From the NCBI RefSeq assembly GCF_014201805.1, contig NZ_JACHFK010000003.1:1-64000 (forward strand): a stretch of DNA of 64,000 nt, given 5' to 3'. Under the pieces are notes generated by a model. That model saw only the letters and a program-made list of their open reading frames with translations. It was not told the origin of the DNA and made no database searches. The translations under genes were made by a program, and so were the position numbers. The DNA is from Deinococcus metalli (GTDB taxonomy: Bacteria; Deinococcota; Deinococci; Deinococcales; Deinococcaceae). Shown here piece after piece: positions 25,662 to 38,879 of this stretch (its first letter is position 1; each line of letters starts with the position of its first letter).

Positions 25662-25870
25662 GTGCTTCCTCACCTCCCTTCCGCCGGCCGGCCCGGCTCC
25701 CCACGACGGGGCGCCCGGCACACTTCCGGTAGTCTCCCAGTCTACTCCTCCCCGGCCCCGCACACCAGGGCCACGCAACACCGTCTGGCACGCATTTTTT
25801 CATGAAGCCCCGAGTGGGTGGGCTGTCACTCAGTTCGTCCCCCCTGGCGGGTGCAAGCTGGAGGAGTTTC

Positions 25871-26302
25871 ATGGCTTCTCTTGGTGATCCCCCGACCTAC
25901 TCCACGCCCCGGACGCTGGGCCTCGCGCTGGTCAGCCTGCTGGCGGCGCTGGCCCACTTCGTGCTGGGCGCGCTGGACTACGGCGCGGTCAGCCGCTACC
26001 TGGGCCTGGGCACCATGCTGCTCGCGGGCCTGCTGCTGGTCTTCGGCAGCCTGACCCTGATCCGCTATGCGGAGGCGCGCGACGCGATGGGCGACCCCTA
26101 CGCCCGCGCGCCCATGTACGCCACCCCACACGAGACCCTGACCGTCGTGGTCGGCGTGGGCCTGAACGTGGCGGGTGTGCTGGTGGCCGCGGCGTGGGCC
26201 GTGCACGGCGACTGGCCCGCGTGGCACCTGCTGGCCGCGCTGGTGAACGTGTGGGCGGCCGTGCTGGCGTGGCGCAGCCGACCGTCGCCGGACGTGGGTT
26301 AG
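25871..26302 (+). CDS. Four-helix membrane protein, unknown function
   Basis: The 143-residue product is predicted to span the membrane four times: [60 protein letters not shown] and [16 protein letters not shown]. No family is recognised. GGAGGAG before ATG 25871 fixes this start over the longer frame. It is divergent from dnaG across 209 bases. Confidence 0.65.
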   Translation: MASLGDPPTYSTPRTLGLALVSLLAALAHFVLGALDYGAVSRYLGLGTMLLAGLLLVFGSLTLIRYAEARDAMGDPYARAPMYATPHETLTVVVGVGLNVAGVLVAAAWAVHGDWPAWHLLAALVNVWAAVLAWRSRPSPDVG

Positions 26303-26333
26303 GGCCGGTCCCAGTCGGAGCTTCAGTCGGGGC

Positions 26334-26666
26334 TCAGTCGAACAGGTTCACGGGGCGCGCGGCGTCCAGCCAGCCGTGGTCGCGCAGGAAGGCGCGGAAC
26401 TCCATGAGCACCTCGCGCGCCTCGGGCTGCACGGCGGGCGGCAGGCCCCGGCACCACTGCTCGCCCGTGAGCGGCGTGTACGCCAGCAGCGGCGCCACGC
26501 CGCCCAGGAAGGTGTCGAAGGCGTCCAGCAGCACCTTGACCCGGCCGCGCCGGGGCGTGGACACGCCGTCCATGAACGCCTGGATCGCCAGACCCAGGCG
26601 CAGCGGCCCGCGCGGAGCGCCGGGAGCGGGCCAGGGAGTGGGGGGCATGGGCGACATGCCCGCCAT
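26334..26666 (-). CDS. Small protein of unknown function
   Basis: The 110-residue product has a Pro-rich start and a helical remainder containing [20 protein letters not shown] and [21 protein letters not shown], which reads as a genuine protein. It resembles nothing I can name. An internal ATG at 26657 is a possible start. It is convergent with the membrane protein gene and divergent from the PfpI gene. Confidence 0.55.
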   Translation of the reverse strand: MAGMSPMPPTPWPAPGAPRGPLRLGLAIQAFMDGVSTPRRGRVKVLLDAFDTFLGGVAPLLAYTPLTGEQWCRGLPPAVQPEAREVLMEFRAFLRDHGWLDAARPVNLFD

Positions 26667-26811
26667 GGTGCCCCCCGCCCGTCAGCAGAACTTCAGCAGC
26701 ACGTCAGCCGCGCGTCAACCGCGCCCCATGAAGGGCCCGGCAAGTCCAGGTCAACGTCCCCTTGAGGGCGGCATCACGCCCGGTTCAGCCGCTCCGCGCA
26801 CCCTGGGAGGC

Positions 26812-27375
26812 ATGACACAGCAGCAACTCCAGGGCAAGAAAGTCGCCATCCTCGCCGCCGAGGGCTTCGAGCAGGTCGAACTCGACCAGCCACGCCGAGC
26901 GCTCCAGGACGCCGGGGCGACCACCGAGATCGTCAGCCTGAAGCCCGGCGAGATCCAGGGCCTGAACCACATCGACAAGGGCGACAAGGTGAAGGTGGAC
27001 AGGACCGTGGACGATGTGAGCGCCAGCGACTACGACGCGCTGATGCTCCCCGGCGGCGCCGTGAACCCCGACACGCTGCGGATGAACAAGCAGGCCATGG
27101 CCCTGGTGCGCGCGTTCTACGACGCGGGCAAACCCATCGCCGCGATCTGCCACGCACCGTGGAGCCTGTCGGAGACCGGCATCGTGGACGGCCTGAAGAT
27201 GACGAGCTGGCCCAGCCTGCAACACGAACTGAAGCAGGGCGGTGCCCAGTGGGTCGATCAGGAGGTCGTGGTGGACCGGGGCATCGTCACCAGCCGCAAC
27301 CCGGACGATATTCCCGCCTTCAACGCGAAGATGATCGAGGAATTCGCGGAAGGCGACCACAGCAGCAAACGCTGA
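26812..27375 (+). CDS. DJ-1/PfpI family protein
   Basis: The 187-residue product has the class I glutamine-amidotransferase-like fold: [15 protein letters not shown] at the start, [11 protein letters not shown], and the nucleophile Cys in [10 protein letters not shown]. Family members act as cysteine peptidases, deglycases or chaperones under stress; which activity applies is not clear. CTGGGAGG lies one base before the ATG, closer than ideal. The charged C-terminus ends HSSKR. Confidence 0.9.
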   Translation: MTQQQLQGKKVAILAAEGFEQVELDQPRRALQDAGATTEIVSLKPGEIQGLNHIDKGDKVKVDRTVDDVSASDYDALMLPGGAVNPDTLRMNKQAMALVRAFYDAGKPIAAICHAPWSLSETGIVDGLKMTSWPSLQHELKQGGAQWVDQEVVVDRGIVTSRNPDDIPAFNAKMIEEFAEGDHSSKR

Positions 27376-27501
27376 ACTCCGCCTCCGCACGCGCCCCCGG
27401 ACACCACCAGGGGCGCGTTGCTGTTTCCCGGCCGCCACACCTCAACAGCCCTGAAGGCCCCCCTCACCCCGGCCCGGCCGGCGCGGCGCACGCTGGAACG
27501 T

Positions 27502-27825
27502 ATGACATCCACCTCCCGGTACAAGGTCAGCCAGAGTGACACCACGCACGGCCCCGATGGCGAACACCACCTCGTGCGCGGTGAGCACGCCAGCATGCGC
27601 CTGTGGCACCGCGAGGAACCCGGGGACGCCAAGCCCGAGACCATGAACGAGTACGAGACCCTGGGCTACGTCATTGCAGGCCGCGCTGTGCTCACGGTGG
27701 ACGGCGAGACGCTGGCGCTGGAACCCGGCGACTCGTACTGCGTGCCCATGAACGTGCCGCACAGCTACCGCATCGTGGAGACCCTGACCGCCGTGGAAGT
27801 CACGACGCCCCCCACCGGCAAGTAG
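27502..27825 (+). CDS. Cupin domain protein
   Basis: This 107-residue single-domain cupin shows both short motifs: the first around ETLGYVIAGRAVLTVDGE and the second LEPGDSYCVPMNVPHSYRI. The metal-binding histidine of motif 1 is not obvious in its usual place, so metal binding is uncertain. The ATG at 27502 lies within a longer frame; the upstream part is unlike cupins. It ends at a strong bidirectional terminator. Confidence 0.85.
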   Translation: MTSTSRYKVSQSDTTHGPDGEHHLVRGEHASMRLWHREEPGDAKPETMNEYETLGYVIAGRAVLTVDGETLALEPGDSYCVPMNVPHSYRIVETLTAVEVTTPPTGK

Positions 27826-27834
27826 GCCCACAGG

Positions 27835-27872
27835 AGAGCGCCCGCCACCGGAACCACCGGGGCGGGCGCTCT
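27835..27872. terminator. Bidirectional terminator between cupin and NTF2-like genes
   Basis: AGAGCGCCCGCC (27835-27846) pairs perfectly with GGCGGGCGCTCT (27861-27872) around a 14-base loop that can pair further. It separates two convergent genes; neither side has a long T tract. Confidence 0.7.
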
Positions 27873-27883
27873 TGATTCCCGCG

Positions 27884-28261
27884 TTACTGGGCCTCGACCG
27901 GTCCCACGAACGCTGCGCTGTCGTAGTACGAGCGGAAGGCGACCACCTTGCCGTCCGTGATCTCGATGATGCTCACGCCGCGGTACGAGATCTCGCGCCC
28001 GCCCTTCAGGTGCCCGGTGCCCACCCACTCCATCACGCCCATGCCGGCCGCCTCGTGGCTCTCCGTGAACTCCGAACGGATGTCCTCGAAGTTGCCCAGG
28101 TAGGCCTCCCAGAACTCGCGGGCGCCGTCGGTGCCCGACCACTCCTTGTCCGTCAGGTTCTGGAGGGTCACGTTGTCGGCGTGCAGGGCCAGCAGGCCCG
28201 ACACATCACCCGAGGATTCCGCCGTGTTCAGCGCCGCCATGAAATCGTCCGTGATGGTCAT
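27884..28261 (-). CDS. NTF2-like (SnoaL-type) protein
   Basis: The 125-residue product has the SnoaL layout: FMAALNTAESSGDVSGLLALHADNV-type helix and strand at the start, WSGTDGAREFWEAYLGNFEDI, and the last strands GVSIIEITDGKVVAFRSYYDS. These single-domain proteins may be enzymes such as ketosteroid isomerases or simply ligand binders. The ATG at 28261 is the natural domain start; a longer frame runs into repeat copy C. Confidence 0.83.
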   Translation of the reverse strand: MTITDDFMAALNTAESSGDVSGLLALHADNVTLQNLTDKEWSGTDGAREFWEAYLGNFEDIRSEFTESHEAAGMGVMEWVGTGHLKGGREISYRGVSIIEITDGKVVAFRSYYDSAAFVGPVEAQ

Positions 28262-28359
28262 GCCCCACTGCACCATGCCGCCGCGCGCCGAAGCGTGGGC
28301 ACGCGCACCGTATGGGGGAGGGCTGAAGTGGGGGTGAAGCTGGAGGTGGCGACGGGCGT

Positions 28360-28588
28360 CCCCACCCCCCAGCCCCCTACCCCAGACTCGGAGCGCTGCG
28401 GAGCAGAGGGGCAGGGGGAGCAGCGCTGCGCTCGGCATGTGGTCGCCACGTTTTTCGGACTGGCCTGACACGAAGTCTCATCAGCGCGGGGCCGCGTCCC
28501 TGCCTTCTACACTCCCGCCACTACCGCCCGCGCGCTCCGCGCACGATGGCCTTCGGTCAGTCGCACGGTTGGACGCTTCGTTTCTTTG
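28360..28588 (+). repeat. Dispersed intergenic repeat, copy C
   Basis: This copy keeps the opening CCCCACCCCCCAG, the hairpin arms, CATGTGGTCGCCACGT and CGCGCGCTCCGCGCACGATGG. The inner palindrome is changed by one base (GCTGCGGAGC) and the centre differs more than in copies A and B. It lies between the NTF2-like gene start and the low-GC island. From 28589 to 28691 nothing is recognised; the base composition turns AT-rich from about 28670. Confidence 0.82.
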
Positions 28589-28691
28589 CGCCCGCTCCAG
28601 CCCTGGCGAGGGCAGGGAACATAGCCAGCCCCCGCCCTGTTCAACAGCTAGAGGCCAAAGCGGGAGCCGAGGAGGAGATTCGCAAATCCGG

Positions 28692-28719
28692 TTGCTTTTG
28701 GCATTTAATTTGGAATAAT
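28692..28719 (+). promoter_or_regulatory. Promoter of the low-GC gene pair
   Basis: TTGCTT (28692-28697) and AATAAT (28714-28719) are 16 bases apart, in an AT-rich stretch 57 bases before ATG 28776. This is a standard sigma-70-like promoter with a real leader and ribosome binding site, unlike the leaderless starts of most genes around it. Confidence 0.5.
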
Positions 28720-28775
28720 CAGTCAAGGGACACGAACCATGTGAAGGCCTAATGACTGAGTGAAAAGGAGCTTTG

Positions 28776-29096
28776 ATGGCTGGTGGGAAGTTTAACCAAT
28801 TCGAGCTGAAGGGTGCTGCCGGAAGTATCGCTAAAGGTGCTTGGTATGCATTTCTGATGATTCTATTTTCACGGCTTTTAATATTTGTTACATATAAAAT
28901 TGAAACTATTTTTCCAATTCCAGGCCCCGATGATTACTATGAGGTTCTTAAAAAAGGGTTGTCATTCTTGGCAACGTGGAGTAGCCTTATTTGGTTCACC
29001 CTGTTCGCGTTGGAAGATTTTTTGCTCAGCTTGATTGTCGTGTTGTCAAGGGGAAGGGAGGTTGTAGATGCTATCCGAAACGCCCAAAGTAAATAA
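28776..29096 (+). CDS. Small membrane protein in a low-GC island
   Basis: The 106-residue product has a hydrophilic start, a helix around GAWYAFLMILFSRLLIFVTY and two more hydrophobic segments around LSFLATWSSLIWFTLFALED and FLLSLIVVLSRG. It is not recognised. Codon use is AT-rich and strikingly different from all flanking genes. AAAGGAG precedes ATG 28776; a TTG directly before it is possible. Its end overlaps the next gene by 29 bases, so the two act together. Confidence 0.7.
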   Translation: MAGGKFNQFELKGAAGSIAKGAWYAFLMILFSRLLIFVTYKIETIFPIPGPDDYYEVLKKGLSFLATWSSLIWFTLFALEDFLLSLIVVLSRGREVVDAIRNAQSK

Positions 29097-29523
29097 ATTT
29101 GGTGTGGCTTTGCTAAATCTACTTTACCTTCCATTTGCATACTTCGTTTTCATGTTTGTGATTCTTGTCATATCAACCTTAATTGGGGGCACAAAGTCGA
29201 TATCGGCAGCCTATGGTCTATTCTTTACTTTTACGATTATCCCTACGGCGTTGCTTGGGTTTTTAGTTGTATGGCTGATACAATCTACTCATAACCTGTT
29301 GGACGGTAAATCGATAAGTCGAGATAAAGATAGATTATCGGCTTCATATAAAGCAGCCATTCGTATAATGAGTGTCAACGTTCTGTATGCGATATCTGTT
29401 GGAATAGTATTTAGGATATTCTGTGGATGTATTGGGGGCTATATGTTGATTTTCTTGCTGCCCCTACTTTTACCTGTCTACTTGACCGTAAAAAGACCAA
29501 TCAAAGAATTAATTACTTCTTAG
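29068..29523 (+). CDS. Membrane protein in a low-GC island
   Basis: The 151-residue product shows about four membrane segments: FGVALLNLLYLPFAYFVFMF, FFTFTIIPTALLGFLVVWLI, VNVLYAISVGIVFRIFC and YMLIFLLPLLLPVYL. A polar loop with KSISRDKDRLSASYK lies between the second and third. AAGGGAGG lies six bases before the ATG. It overlaps the previous gene. No family is recognised. Composition indicates recent horizontal transfer; an immunity, holin-like or anchor role would fit but is speculation. Confidence 0.7.
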   Translation: MLSETPKVNKFGVALLNLLYLPFAYFVFMFVILVISTLIGGTKSISAAYGLFFTFTIIPTALLGFLVVWLIQSTHNLLDGKSISRDKDRLSASYKAAIRIMSVNVLYAISVGIVFRIFCGCIGGYMLIFLLPLLLPVYLTVKRPIKELITS

Positions 29524-29532
29524 TCAAGCTTA

Positions 29533-32412
<2,880 letters not shown>

Positions 32413-32434
32413 GGTGGGGACTCCTGGGGGTGGG

Positions 32435-32505
32435 GTCTGAGCTATGGGCTGTGGACAGAACGGATGACGGCCGCGGGCTCGGTGCTCACCGCCCACAGCT
32501 CAGAC
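32435..32505. repeat. Inverted repeat in the gcvH-gcvP spacer
   Basis: GTCTGAGCT (32435-32443) and AGCTCAGAC (32497-32505) are perfectly complementary; GGGCTGTGG and GCCCACAG next to them could pair further. The same type of GAGC..GGGC sequence occurs in the other gcv spacer. Small intergenic repeats of this kind are common in Deinococcus; a role in mRNA processing or differential expression is possible but unproven. Confidence 0.6.
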
Positions 32506-32516
32506 CTCATGGCGCG

Positions 32517-32876
32517 TCAGCTGTTCGCGCTGGTGTACGCGGCGGCGTCCATCAGGTCGCCTTCCCCGGTCACGTCCATCTTGAACAGCCAGCCGCCCTC
32601 GTAGGGGCCGCTGTTCACGAGTTCGGGGCTGCCGCTCAGTTCCTCGTTCACGGCGGTGATGGTGCCGCTCGCCGGGGCGTAGATGTCGCTGGCGGTCTTG
32701 ACGCTCTCGACCACGGCCACCGTCTCGCCGGCCTCGACCTTCCGGCCCACCTCGGGCAGTTCGACGTACACCACGTCGCCGAGCTGATCCTGCGCGAAGT
32801 CGCTGATGCCGACGGTGCCATCCGGGGAAAGCCACTCGTGGCTGGCGGCGTATTTCAGTTCGCTGGGGGTGTTCAT
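32517..32876 (-). CDS. gcvH: Glycine cleavage system H protein
   Basis: The 119-residue lipoyl carrier has the lipoylation lysine in [14 protein letters not shown], preceded by GETVAVVES, as in all H proteins. It shuttles the aminomethyl group from GcvP to GcvT and the reduced lipoyl arm to dihydrolipoamide dehydrogenase. AAGGAGA precedes the ATG at 32876. It is the middle gene of the operon and is flanked on both sides by spacers of about 105 bases with inverted repeats. Confidence 0.97.
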   Translation of the reverse strand: MNTPSELKYAASHEWLSPDGTVGISDFAQDQLGDVVYVELPEVGRKVEAGETVAVVESVKTASDIYAPASGTITAVNEELSGSPELVNSGPYEGGWLFKMDVTGEGDLMDAAAYTSANS

Positions 32877-32899
32877 GGAATCTCCTTCGGAGGGGCCCT

Positions 32900-32984
32900 G
32901 AGCGCTGGGCCGTGAGCTCTGGTCAGGATACGGAGAGTGGGCGGGGGCATTTGAATCTTTTGCTCAAAGCCCGTAGCCCAGCGC

Positions 32985-32986
<2 letters not shown>
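32900..32986. repeat. Inverted repeat in the gcvT-gcvH spacer
   Basis: GAGCGCTGGGC (32900-32910) is an exact reverse complement of GCCCAGCGCTC (32976-32986), with 65 bases between; the right arm overlaps the gcvT stop codon. Such a structure could be a repeat remnant or a hairpin in the mRNA. It resembles the element in the second gcv spacer in sequence and position. Confidence 0.65.
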
Positions 32987-34055
<1,069 letters not shown>

Positions 34056-34202
34056 ACCAGAAACTGTACCGGAGCGGGGGAGGGGGCGTCCAGGCCAGCT
34101 GGACGGACTGCTCCGTCGGCTGGGTCTCGCCACACGGCGGCCAGTGCAGAAATTCAGTGTCCGACACGGTCAATTCTGTCCTCGGCTCTCTACACTCTTT
34201 CC

Positions 34203-34739
34203 ATGCCCGCCGCCTTCCTCGTGGCCCTGCGGCCACCCCCTGAGCTGGCCGCACGGGTGCAGGCGTTCCGCGCGGCGCATGGCGTGACGGACGCGGCGGC
34301 CGAACCGCACGTGACCGTGAAGGCCCGCAGCGGCCTGGACGCCGACCTGACGTGGGTGCCCACCGCACGGGGAGTCGTCGCCGCGTTCGCGCCGGTCCAC
34401 GTGACCATCGGCGGCCCGCGCGTGTTCGGGAACGGAAGTGCGCTGTACCTGCGGGTGCACAGTCCGGACGCCGTGCGCCTGCACGTGGCGCTGCTGGACG
34501 CACTCCAGCCCGCGTCGCGGTTCGGATACGAGGGGCCGCACCTGACGCCGCACCTCAGCGTGGCCGTCGCGCGGCGGGGCGTGGACCTGCCCACCCTGCT
34601 GGCGGACGCGCAGGCCACCTTCGCCGACCTGGAGCGCGACCCACTGCCCTTCAGCGCCCGCGAGGTCGTGCTGATGCGCAAACCCGGGCCGGGCGGCGCC
34701 TACGCGGCGGTCGAGGCGTGGCCGCTGGGCGCCGGGTAG
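34203..34739 (+). CDS. 2'-5' RNA ligase family protein (2H phosphoesterase)
   Basis: The 178-residue product carries the two HxTx-type motifs of the 2H superfamily: HVTVKA near residue 37 and HLSVAV near 120. Members act as 2',3'-cyclic phosphodiesterases or RNA ligases on tRNA halves. The ATG at 34203 follows TACACT (34191-34196) by six bases, leaderless style; the longer frame runs antisense to gcvT. It is divergent from gcvT. Confidence 0.85.
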   Translation: MPAAFLVALRPPPELAARVQAFRAAHGVTDAAAEPHVTVKARSGLDADLTWVPTARGVVAAFAPVHVTIGGPRVFGNGSALYLRVHSPDAVRLHVALLDALQPASRFGYEGPHLTPHLSVAVARRGVDLPTLLADAQATFADLERDPLPFSAREVVLMRKPGPGGAYAAVEAWPLGAG

Positions 34740-34749
34740 AGTCGGCGGT

Positions 34750-35373
34750 ATGCCCACCCTCGCGCAGCTCCGGGAACTCCAGTCCATTGCCCAGGCGGGT
34801 CTGACGTACACGAAAGACGACTACGACCGCGACCGCTACGTGCGGCTGCGCGACCTCACCGCCGAACTCCTGGCCGAGCAGACCGGCCAGGCCCCCGCCG
34901 AGGTCACCGGCCTGTTGCGGATCGAGGAAGGCTACCTGACCCCCAAGGTGGACGTGCGCGCCATCGTGCTGAACCCGGCCGGCGAGGTGCTGCTCACCCG
35001 CGAGCGCGCCGACGGCCGCTGGAGCCTGCCCGGCGGCTGGGCCGATCCCGGCGAGAGCCCCCGCGAGATCGCCGTGCGCGAGGTCCGCGAGGAAACCGGC
35101 CGCACCGTGCGCGCCGTGCGCCTGCTGGCCGTCCTCGACAAGGGCAAGCACCCGCATCCGGCCGACCTGTGGGCGGTGTACAAGCTCTTCATCCACTGCG
35201 ACCTCGTGGGCAGCGAGGGCAGCGGGCACGTGGCGAACACCGAGACCACCGACAGCGGGTGGTTCCTCGTGGACGCCCTGCCGCCGCTGAGCCTGGGGCG
35301 GAACCTGCCGGAACAGGTGCAGCGGGCGGTGGAGCTGGCGCGGAATCCGGGGTTGGGCGTGGATGTGGACTGA
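34750..35373 (+). CDS. NUDIX hydrolase
   Basis: The 207-residue product contains a complete NUDIX box beginning GGWADPGES and ending REVREETG (about residues 96-118). An N-terminal helical domain of about 60 residues is found in this subgroup, related to enzymes that degrade ADP-ribose or CDP-choline-like substrates. Deinococcus genomes are rich in NUDIX proteins. TAGAGT at 34737-34742 overlaps the stop of the preceding gene and lies seven bases before the ATG, so it has its own promoter inside that stop. Confidence 0.92.
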   Translation: MPTLAQLRELQSIAQAGLTYTKDDYDRDRYVRLRDLTAELLAEQTGQAPAEVTGLLRIEEGYLTPKVDVRAIVLNPAGEVLLTRERADGRWSLPGGWADPGESPREIAVREVREETGRTVRAVRLLAVLDKGKHPHPADLWAVYKLFIHCDLVGSEGSGHVANTETTDSGWFLVDALPPLSLGRNLPEQVQRAVELARNPGLGVDVD

Positions 35374-35382
35374 GCGGCGTTG

Positions 35383-35655
35383 CCCCACCCCTGGCCTCCA
35401 CATGGGCAGGCGGAGAGCGTTGCGCTGGGTAGGTGGTTCCCACGTCATTCGGACTGTCCTGACACGGGGTTTCGTCAGCGTGGGGCCGCGTCCTTGCCTC
35501 GTGCGTTCACGTTGTCAGCGCCTGCGCTCTTCGCGCCCATGAGCGAGTGAACATCCTTCATCTGAGCGACAGGAGCGAGGCGCCGCCCCCGAGCGGCTAA
35601 GGCCATGTGCGATGGCGTTCGGTCAGGGGCCGGATGGGACGCTTCGACTTTGAAC
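35383..35655 (+). repeat. Dispersed intergenic repeat, copy D (rearranged)
   Basis: This divergent copy keeps CCCCACCCC, GTTGCGCTGGG, CACGTCATTCGGACTG, CTGACACGGGGTTTCGT, GCGTGGGGCCGCGTCCTTGCC, GCGTTCGGTCAGG and the terminal GGGACGCTTCG. The left hairpin arms are lost. About 70 unrelated bases are inserted after the CTCTTCGCG segment (about 35545-35615). The remainder of the gap up to 35763 holds nothing recognised. Confidence 0.75.
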
Positions 35656-35763
35656 ACCCTCGTCTCGTGCAGGAGTTCGTAGAGCAGCAGGGAAGGCGCA
35701 GGAGCGGGCCTCTCCGTACCCCTGCCTACCGTCCCTGGCTCCCCTCTGCGGTTCACTGACTCC

Positions 35764-36396
<633 letters not shown>

Positions 36397-36400
36397 ACCC

Positions 36401-36970
36401 TTACGGGGAGTCGCCGCCCGCGCGCCGCAGGCCGTCTTCCGTCGCCACCCACGCCACCGGGCAGTCGTGCGCCTCGCCGGGCAGGTCCGGGACCAGCAGC
36501 GCGTGCTGGACGACGCCGACGGTTACGCCCCGGTAGGCCGGCAGCAGGCGGTCGTAGAACCCGCCCCCGTAGCCCAGGCGCCGTCCGTGCGTGTCATAGG
36601 CCAGCGCCGGCAGCAGGATCGCGTGGACGTCGTGCAGGGCGACTTGCGGGGCGTCCCGGGGCGGTTGCAGCGCGCCGAAGGCGCTGGGTTCGGTGGCGGT
36701 GTGCCACGGGTGCAGCGTCAGGCGCGGTTCGGGGCGAAAGCGCGCGCGGGTCGTGAGCAGCTCGAAGTCGTCTGCCAGCGCGCCTACGTCGGGCTCGCCG
36801 GGCAGCGCGCGGTACGCGAGGACACGCTGGAAGCCGTGGGCGTGCAGGAACGCGCGCAGGTGCGCGGTGACGGCGTCCGAGACGTCAGGCAGGGCGGCGC
36901 GGGCGGCCCGGGCCCACGCGCGCCACTCGCTCTTGGGGGCGGTGGGCGGGGGCGGGCGCATCCCCGGCAT
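36401..36970 (-). CDS. 5-formyltetrahydrofolate cyclo-ligase family protein
   Basis: The 189-residue product contains the C-terminal motif [14 protein letters not shown] typical of 5-formyl-THF cyclo-ligase, which recycles folinic acid to 5,10-methenyl-THF using ATP. The N-terminal [13 protein letters not shown] region fits the family's basic first helix. Together with the gcv operon it supports one-carbon metabolism. It ends five bases past the convergent SDR gene stop. Confidence 0.88.
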   Translation of the reverse strand: MPGMRPPPPTAPKSEWRAWARAARAALPDVSDAVTAHLRAFLHAHGFQRVLAYRALPGEPDVGALADDFELLTTRARFRPEPRLTLHPWHTATEPSAFGALQPPRDAPQVALHDVHAILLPALAYDTHGRRLGYGGGFYDRLLPAYRGVTVGVVQHALLVPDLPGEAHDCPVAWVATEDGLRRAGGDSP

Positions 36971-37076
36971 TGTGGCAGGGCCGCCGCCCCAGGCGGGCTA
37001 CGATGCGGGCACCGAAACCGGCCGCGACCGCGGACTGCCCCGTGTGGGGCGGCGATCTGCGGCCCAAGGAGCGCAC

Positions 37077-37871
37077 ATGGATCTCGGACTGAGCGGCAAG
37101 GTGGCGGTGGTGACGGGCGGCAGCGTGGGCATCGGCTTGGCGGTGGCGCGGGGGCTGGCCGCCGAGGGCGTGCACGTGGCGATCTGCGCGCGCGACCACG
37201 CGCGGCTGACCGGCGTGGCCGACGCCATCCGTCAGGAGTTCGGCGTGCGGGTGCTGCCGGTCCAGGCGGACGTGGCGGTGGCCGGCGACATCGACACGCT
37301 GGTGGAGGCCGTGCGCGCGGAGTTCGGCGGCGCGGACATCCTGTTCAACAACGCCGGCACCGGCAGCGAGGAGACGATCCTGGGCGCCCCGGACGAGAAG
37401 TGGCAGCACTACTGGGAGCTGCACGTGATGGCCGCCGTGCGGCTGTCCCGCGCGCTCGCACCGCTGATGACGGCGCGCGGCGGGGGCGTGATCCTGAACA
37501 ACGCGTCCATCTGCGCCACGCAGCCGCTGGGCTACGAGCCGATCTACAACGTCACCAAGGCCGCGCTGGTCATGTTCTCCAAGTGCCTGGCGACCGAGCT
37601 GATTCCGCACGGCATCCGAGTGAACACCCTGAACCCCGGTCTGGTGCGCACCCCCGACTGGGAGAAGACGGCCCGCCTCCTCACCGAGGGCAAGGCCCAG
37701 ACGTGGGAGGAGTACCTCCAGGCCATCGCGGATGAGAACGCGCCCATCGGCCGCTTCGCCACGCCCGAGGAGATCGCGGACTTCGCGGTGTTCCTGTGCT
37801 CGCCCCGCGCGAGTTACGCGGTCGGCTCGACGTACTACGTGGACGGCGGCTGGCTGCGCGTCACGACCTGA
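37077..37871 (+). CDS. SDR family oxidoreductase
   Basis: This 264-residue classical SDR has TGGSVGIG near residues 14-21, NNAG near 91-94, a catalytic Ser in NASICATQPLGYEPIYNVTKAALVMF with the Tyr and Lys spaced as required, and the C-terminal YYVDGGW. It is similar in layout to 3-oxoacyl-ACP reductase-like enzymes, yet the substrate cannot be named. CCAAGGAG lies seven bases before the ATG. It is separated from the neighbouring folate gene by about 106 bases, divergently. Confidence 0.92.
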   Translation: MDLGLSGKVAVVTGGSVGIGLAVARGLAAEGVHVAICARDHARLTGVADAIRQEFGVRVLPVQADVAVAGDIDTLVEAVRAEFGGADILFNNAGTGSEETILGAPDEKWQHYWELHVMAAVRLSRALAPLMTARGGGVILNNASICATQPLGYEPIYNVTKAALVMFSKCLATELIPHGIRVNTLNPGLVRTPDWEKTARLLTEGKAQTWEEYLQAIADENAPIGRFATPEEIADFAVFLCSPRASYAVGSTYYVDGGWLRVTT

Positions 37872-37918
37872 GGGCGCGCGGAGTCAGGTCCGTCACGTGC
37901 GGACGTGCGGGCCTTCCC

Positions 37919-38743
37919 TCAGCGGAACGGCAGACCGGTGTCGGGTTCCGGCGGCGCCCACTGCCGGCCGTCGTGCAGGGTCAGCCACGGCCGGTCTTCC
38001 AGCAGGTGCGTGAAGCTGAGCAGCCCGGTGCGTTCGCTCCAGCGGTGCAGCAGCGCCACCGGCGGCTGGTATTGCAGCACCAGCCGCTCGGGCTGGGTGA
38101 GGTCCGGCTGGAAGGTGTGGTCGGTGCCAGGGCACGTCATCACGGTGCTGTGGTCGAAGCCCGCGGTCAGGGCCATGTGCACGTGCCCGGCCACCACGCG
38201 GCTCACGTGCGGGTGCGCGCGCACGAGGTCGCACAGCCGCTGGGTGCCGCGCAGCCCGATGGCGTCCATGACGTCCAGGCCGCTCGTCAGCGGCGGGTGG
38301 TGCATGAACAGGAGGGTGGGGCGATCCGGGGCTTCGGCCAGGCGGTCGGCCAGCCACGCCAGCCGGTCGTCGCACAGCTCGCCGCTGCCGGAGCCCGGCC
38401 GCTGGGTGTCCAGGCCGATCAGGCGCACCGGAAAGTCGTCCACCACATAGTGCAGGAAGCCGTCCAGGCGCTGCGTGCCGAGGTGACCATAGCGGGCCAG
38501 CATCGCGGCGCGGTCGTCGTGGTTGCCCGGCACCACGTACACCGGCATGTCCAGGGGTGCGGTCAGCGCCTCGAAGGTGTCGTACTCGTCGGCGCGGCCG
38601 TGCTCGGTGCAGTCCCCGGTGATCAGCACGGCGTCCGGCCGCATGGGCAGCGCGCGCAGGTGCGCCACCGCCCGCGCGAGGGCCTCGGCCTTGCCGGGAC
38701 GCGTGACGTCGACGTGCGGGTCGCTGAGCTGGGCAATGAGCAT
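37919..38743 (-). CDS. Metallophosphoesterase (CpdA-like phosphodiesterase)
   Basis: The 274-residue product shows the full calcineurin-like set: LSDPHVD, VLITGDCTEHG, VVPGNHDD, FMHHPPL and AGHVHM. The arrangement matches class III cyclic-nucleotide phosphodiesterases such as CpdA, but other 3',5'-phosphodiester substrates are possible. GAGGTG lies ahead of the ATG at 38743; the longer frame adds an unconserved Pro run. Confidence 0.9.
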   Translation of the reverse strand: MLIAQLSDPHVDVTRPGKAEALARAVAHLRALPMRPDAVLITGDCTEHGRADEYDTFEALTAPLDMPVYVVPGNHDDRAAMLARYGHLGTQRLDGFLHYVVDDFPVRLIGLDTQRPGSGSGELCDDRLAWLADRLAEAPDRPTLLFMHHPPLTSGLDVMDAIGLRGTQRLCDLVRAHPHVSRVVAGHVHMALTAGFDHSTVMTCPGTDHTFQPDLTQPERLVLQYQPPVALLHRWSERTGLLSFTHLLEDRPWLTLHDGRQWAPPEPDTGLPFR

Positions 38744-38879
38744 GGCACACCTCGGTGGAGGAGGAGGGGTGGAAACGGTCTCCATTGTGCGCCCGCGCGC
38801 GCCCGGTTGCTGCCACGAATGAGCCCCCGGCGGGGGCCAGGGGCGCAGGTGCTGCTTGGGGGTGCGGGTGCCGGAAACG

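Noticed and set aside
25720..25760. Near-palindrome GTAGTCTCCCAGTCTAC before dnaG as an operator
   Set aside because: One mismatch and a three-base centre in a promoter region; no known regulator fits and similar chance palindromes are expected.
34056..34202. Glycine riboswitch before the gcv operon
   Set aside because: The -10 box TACAGT lies seven bases from the gcvT start, so the transcript has no leader able to hold a riboswitch; no conserved riboswitch core is visible in the gap.
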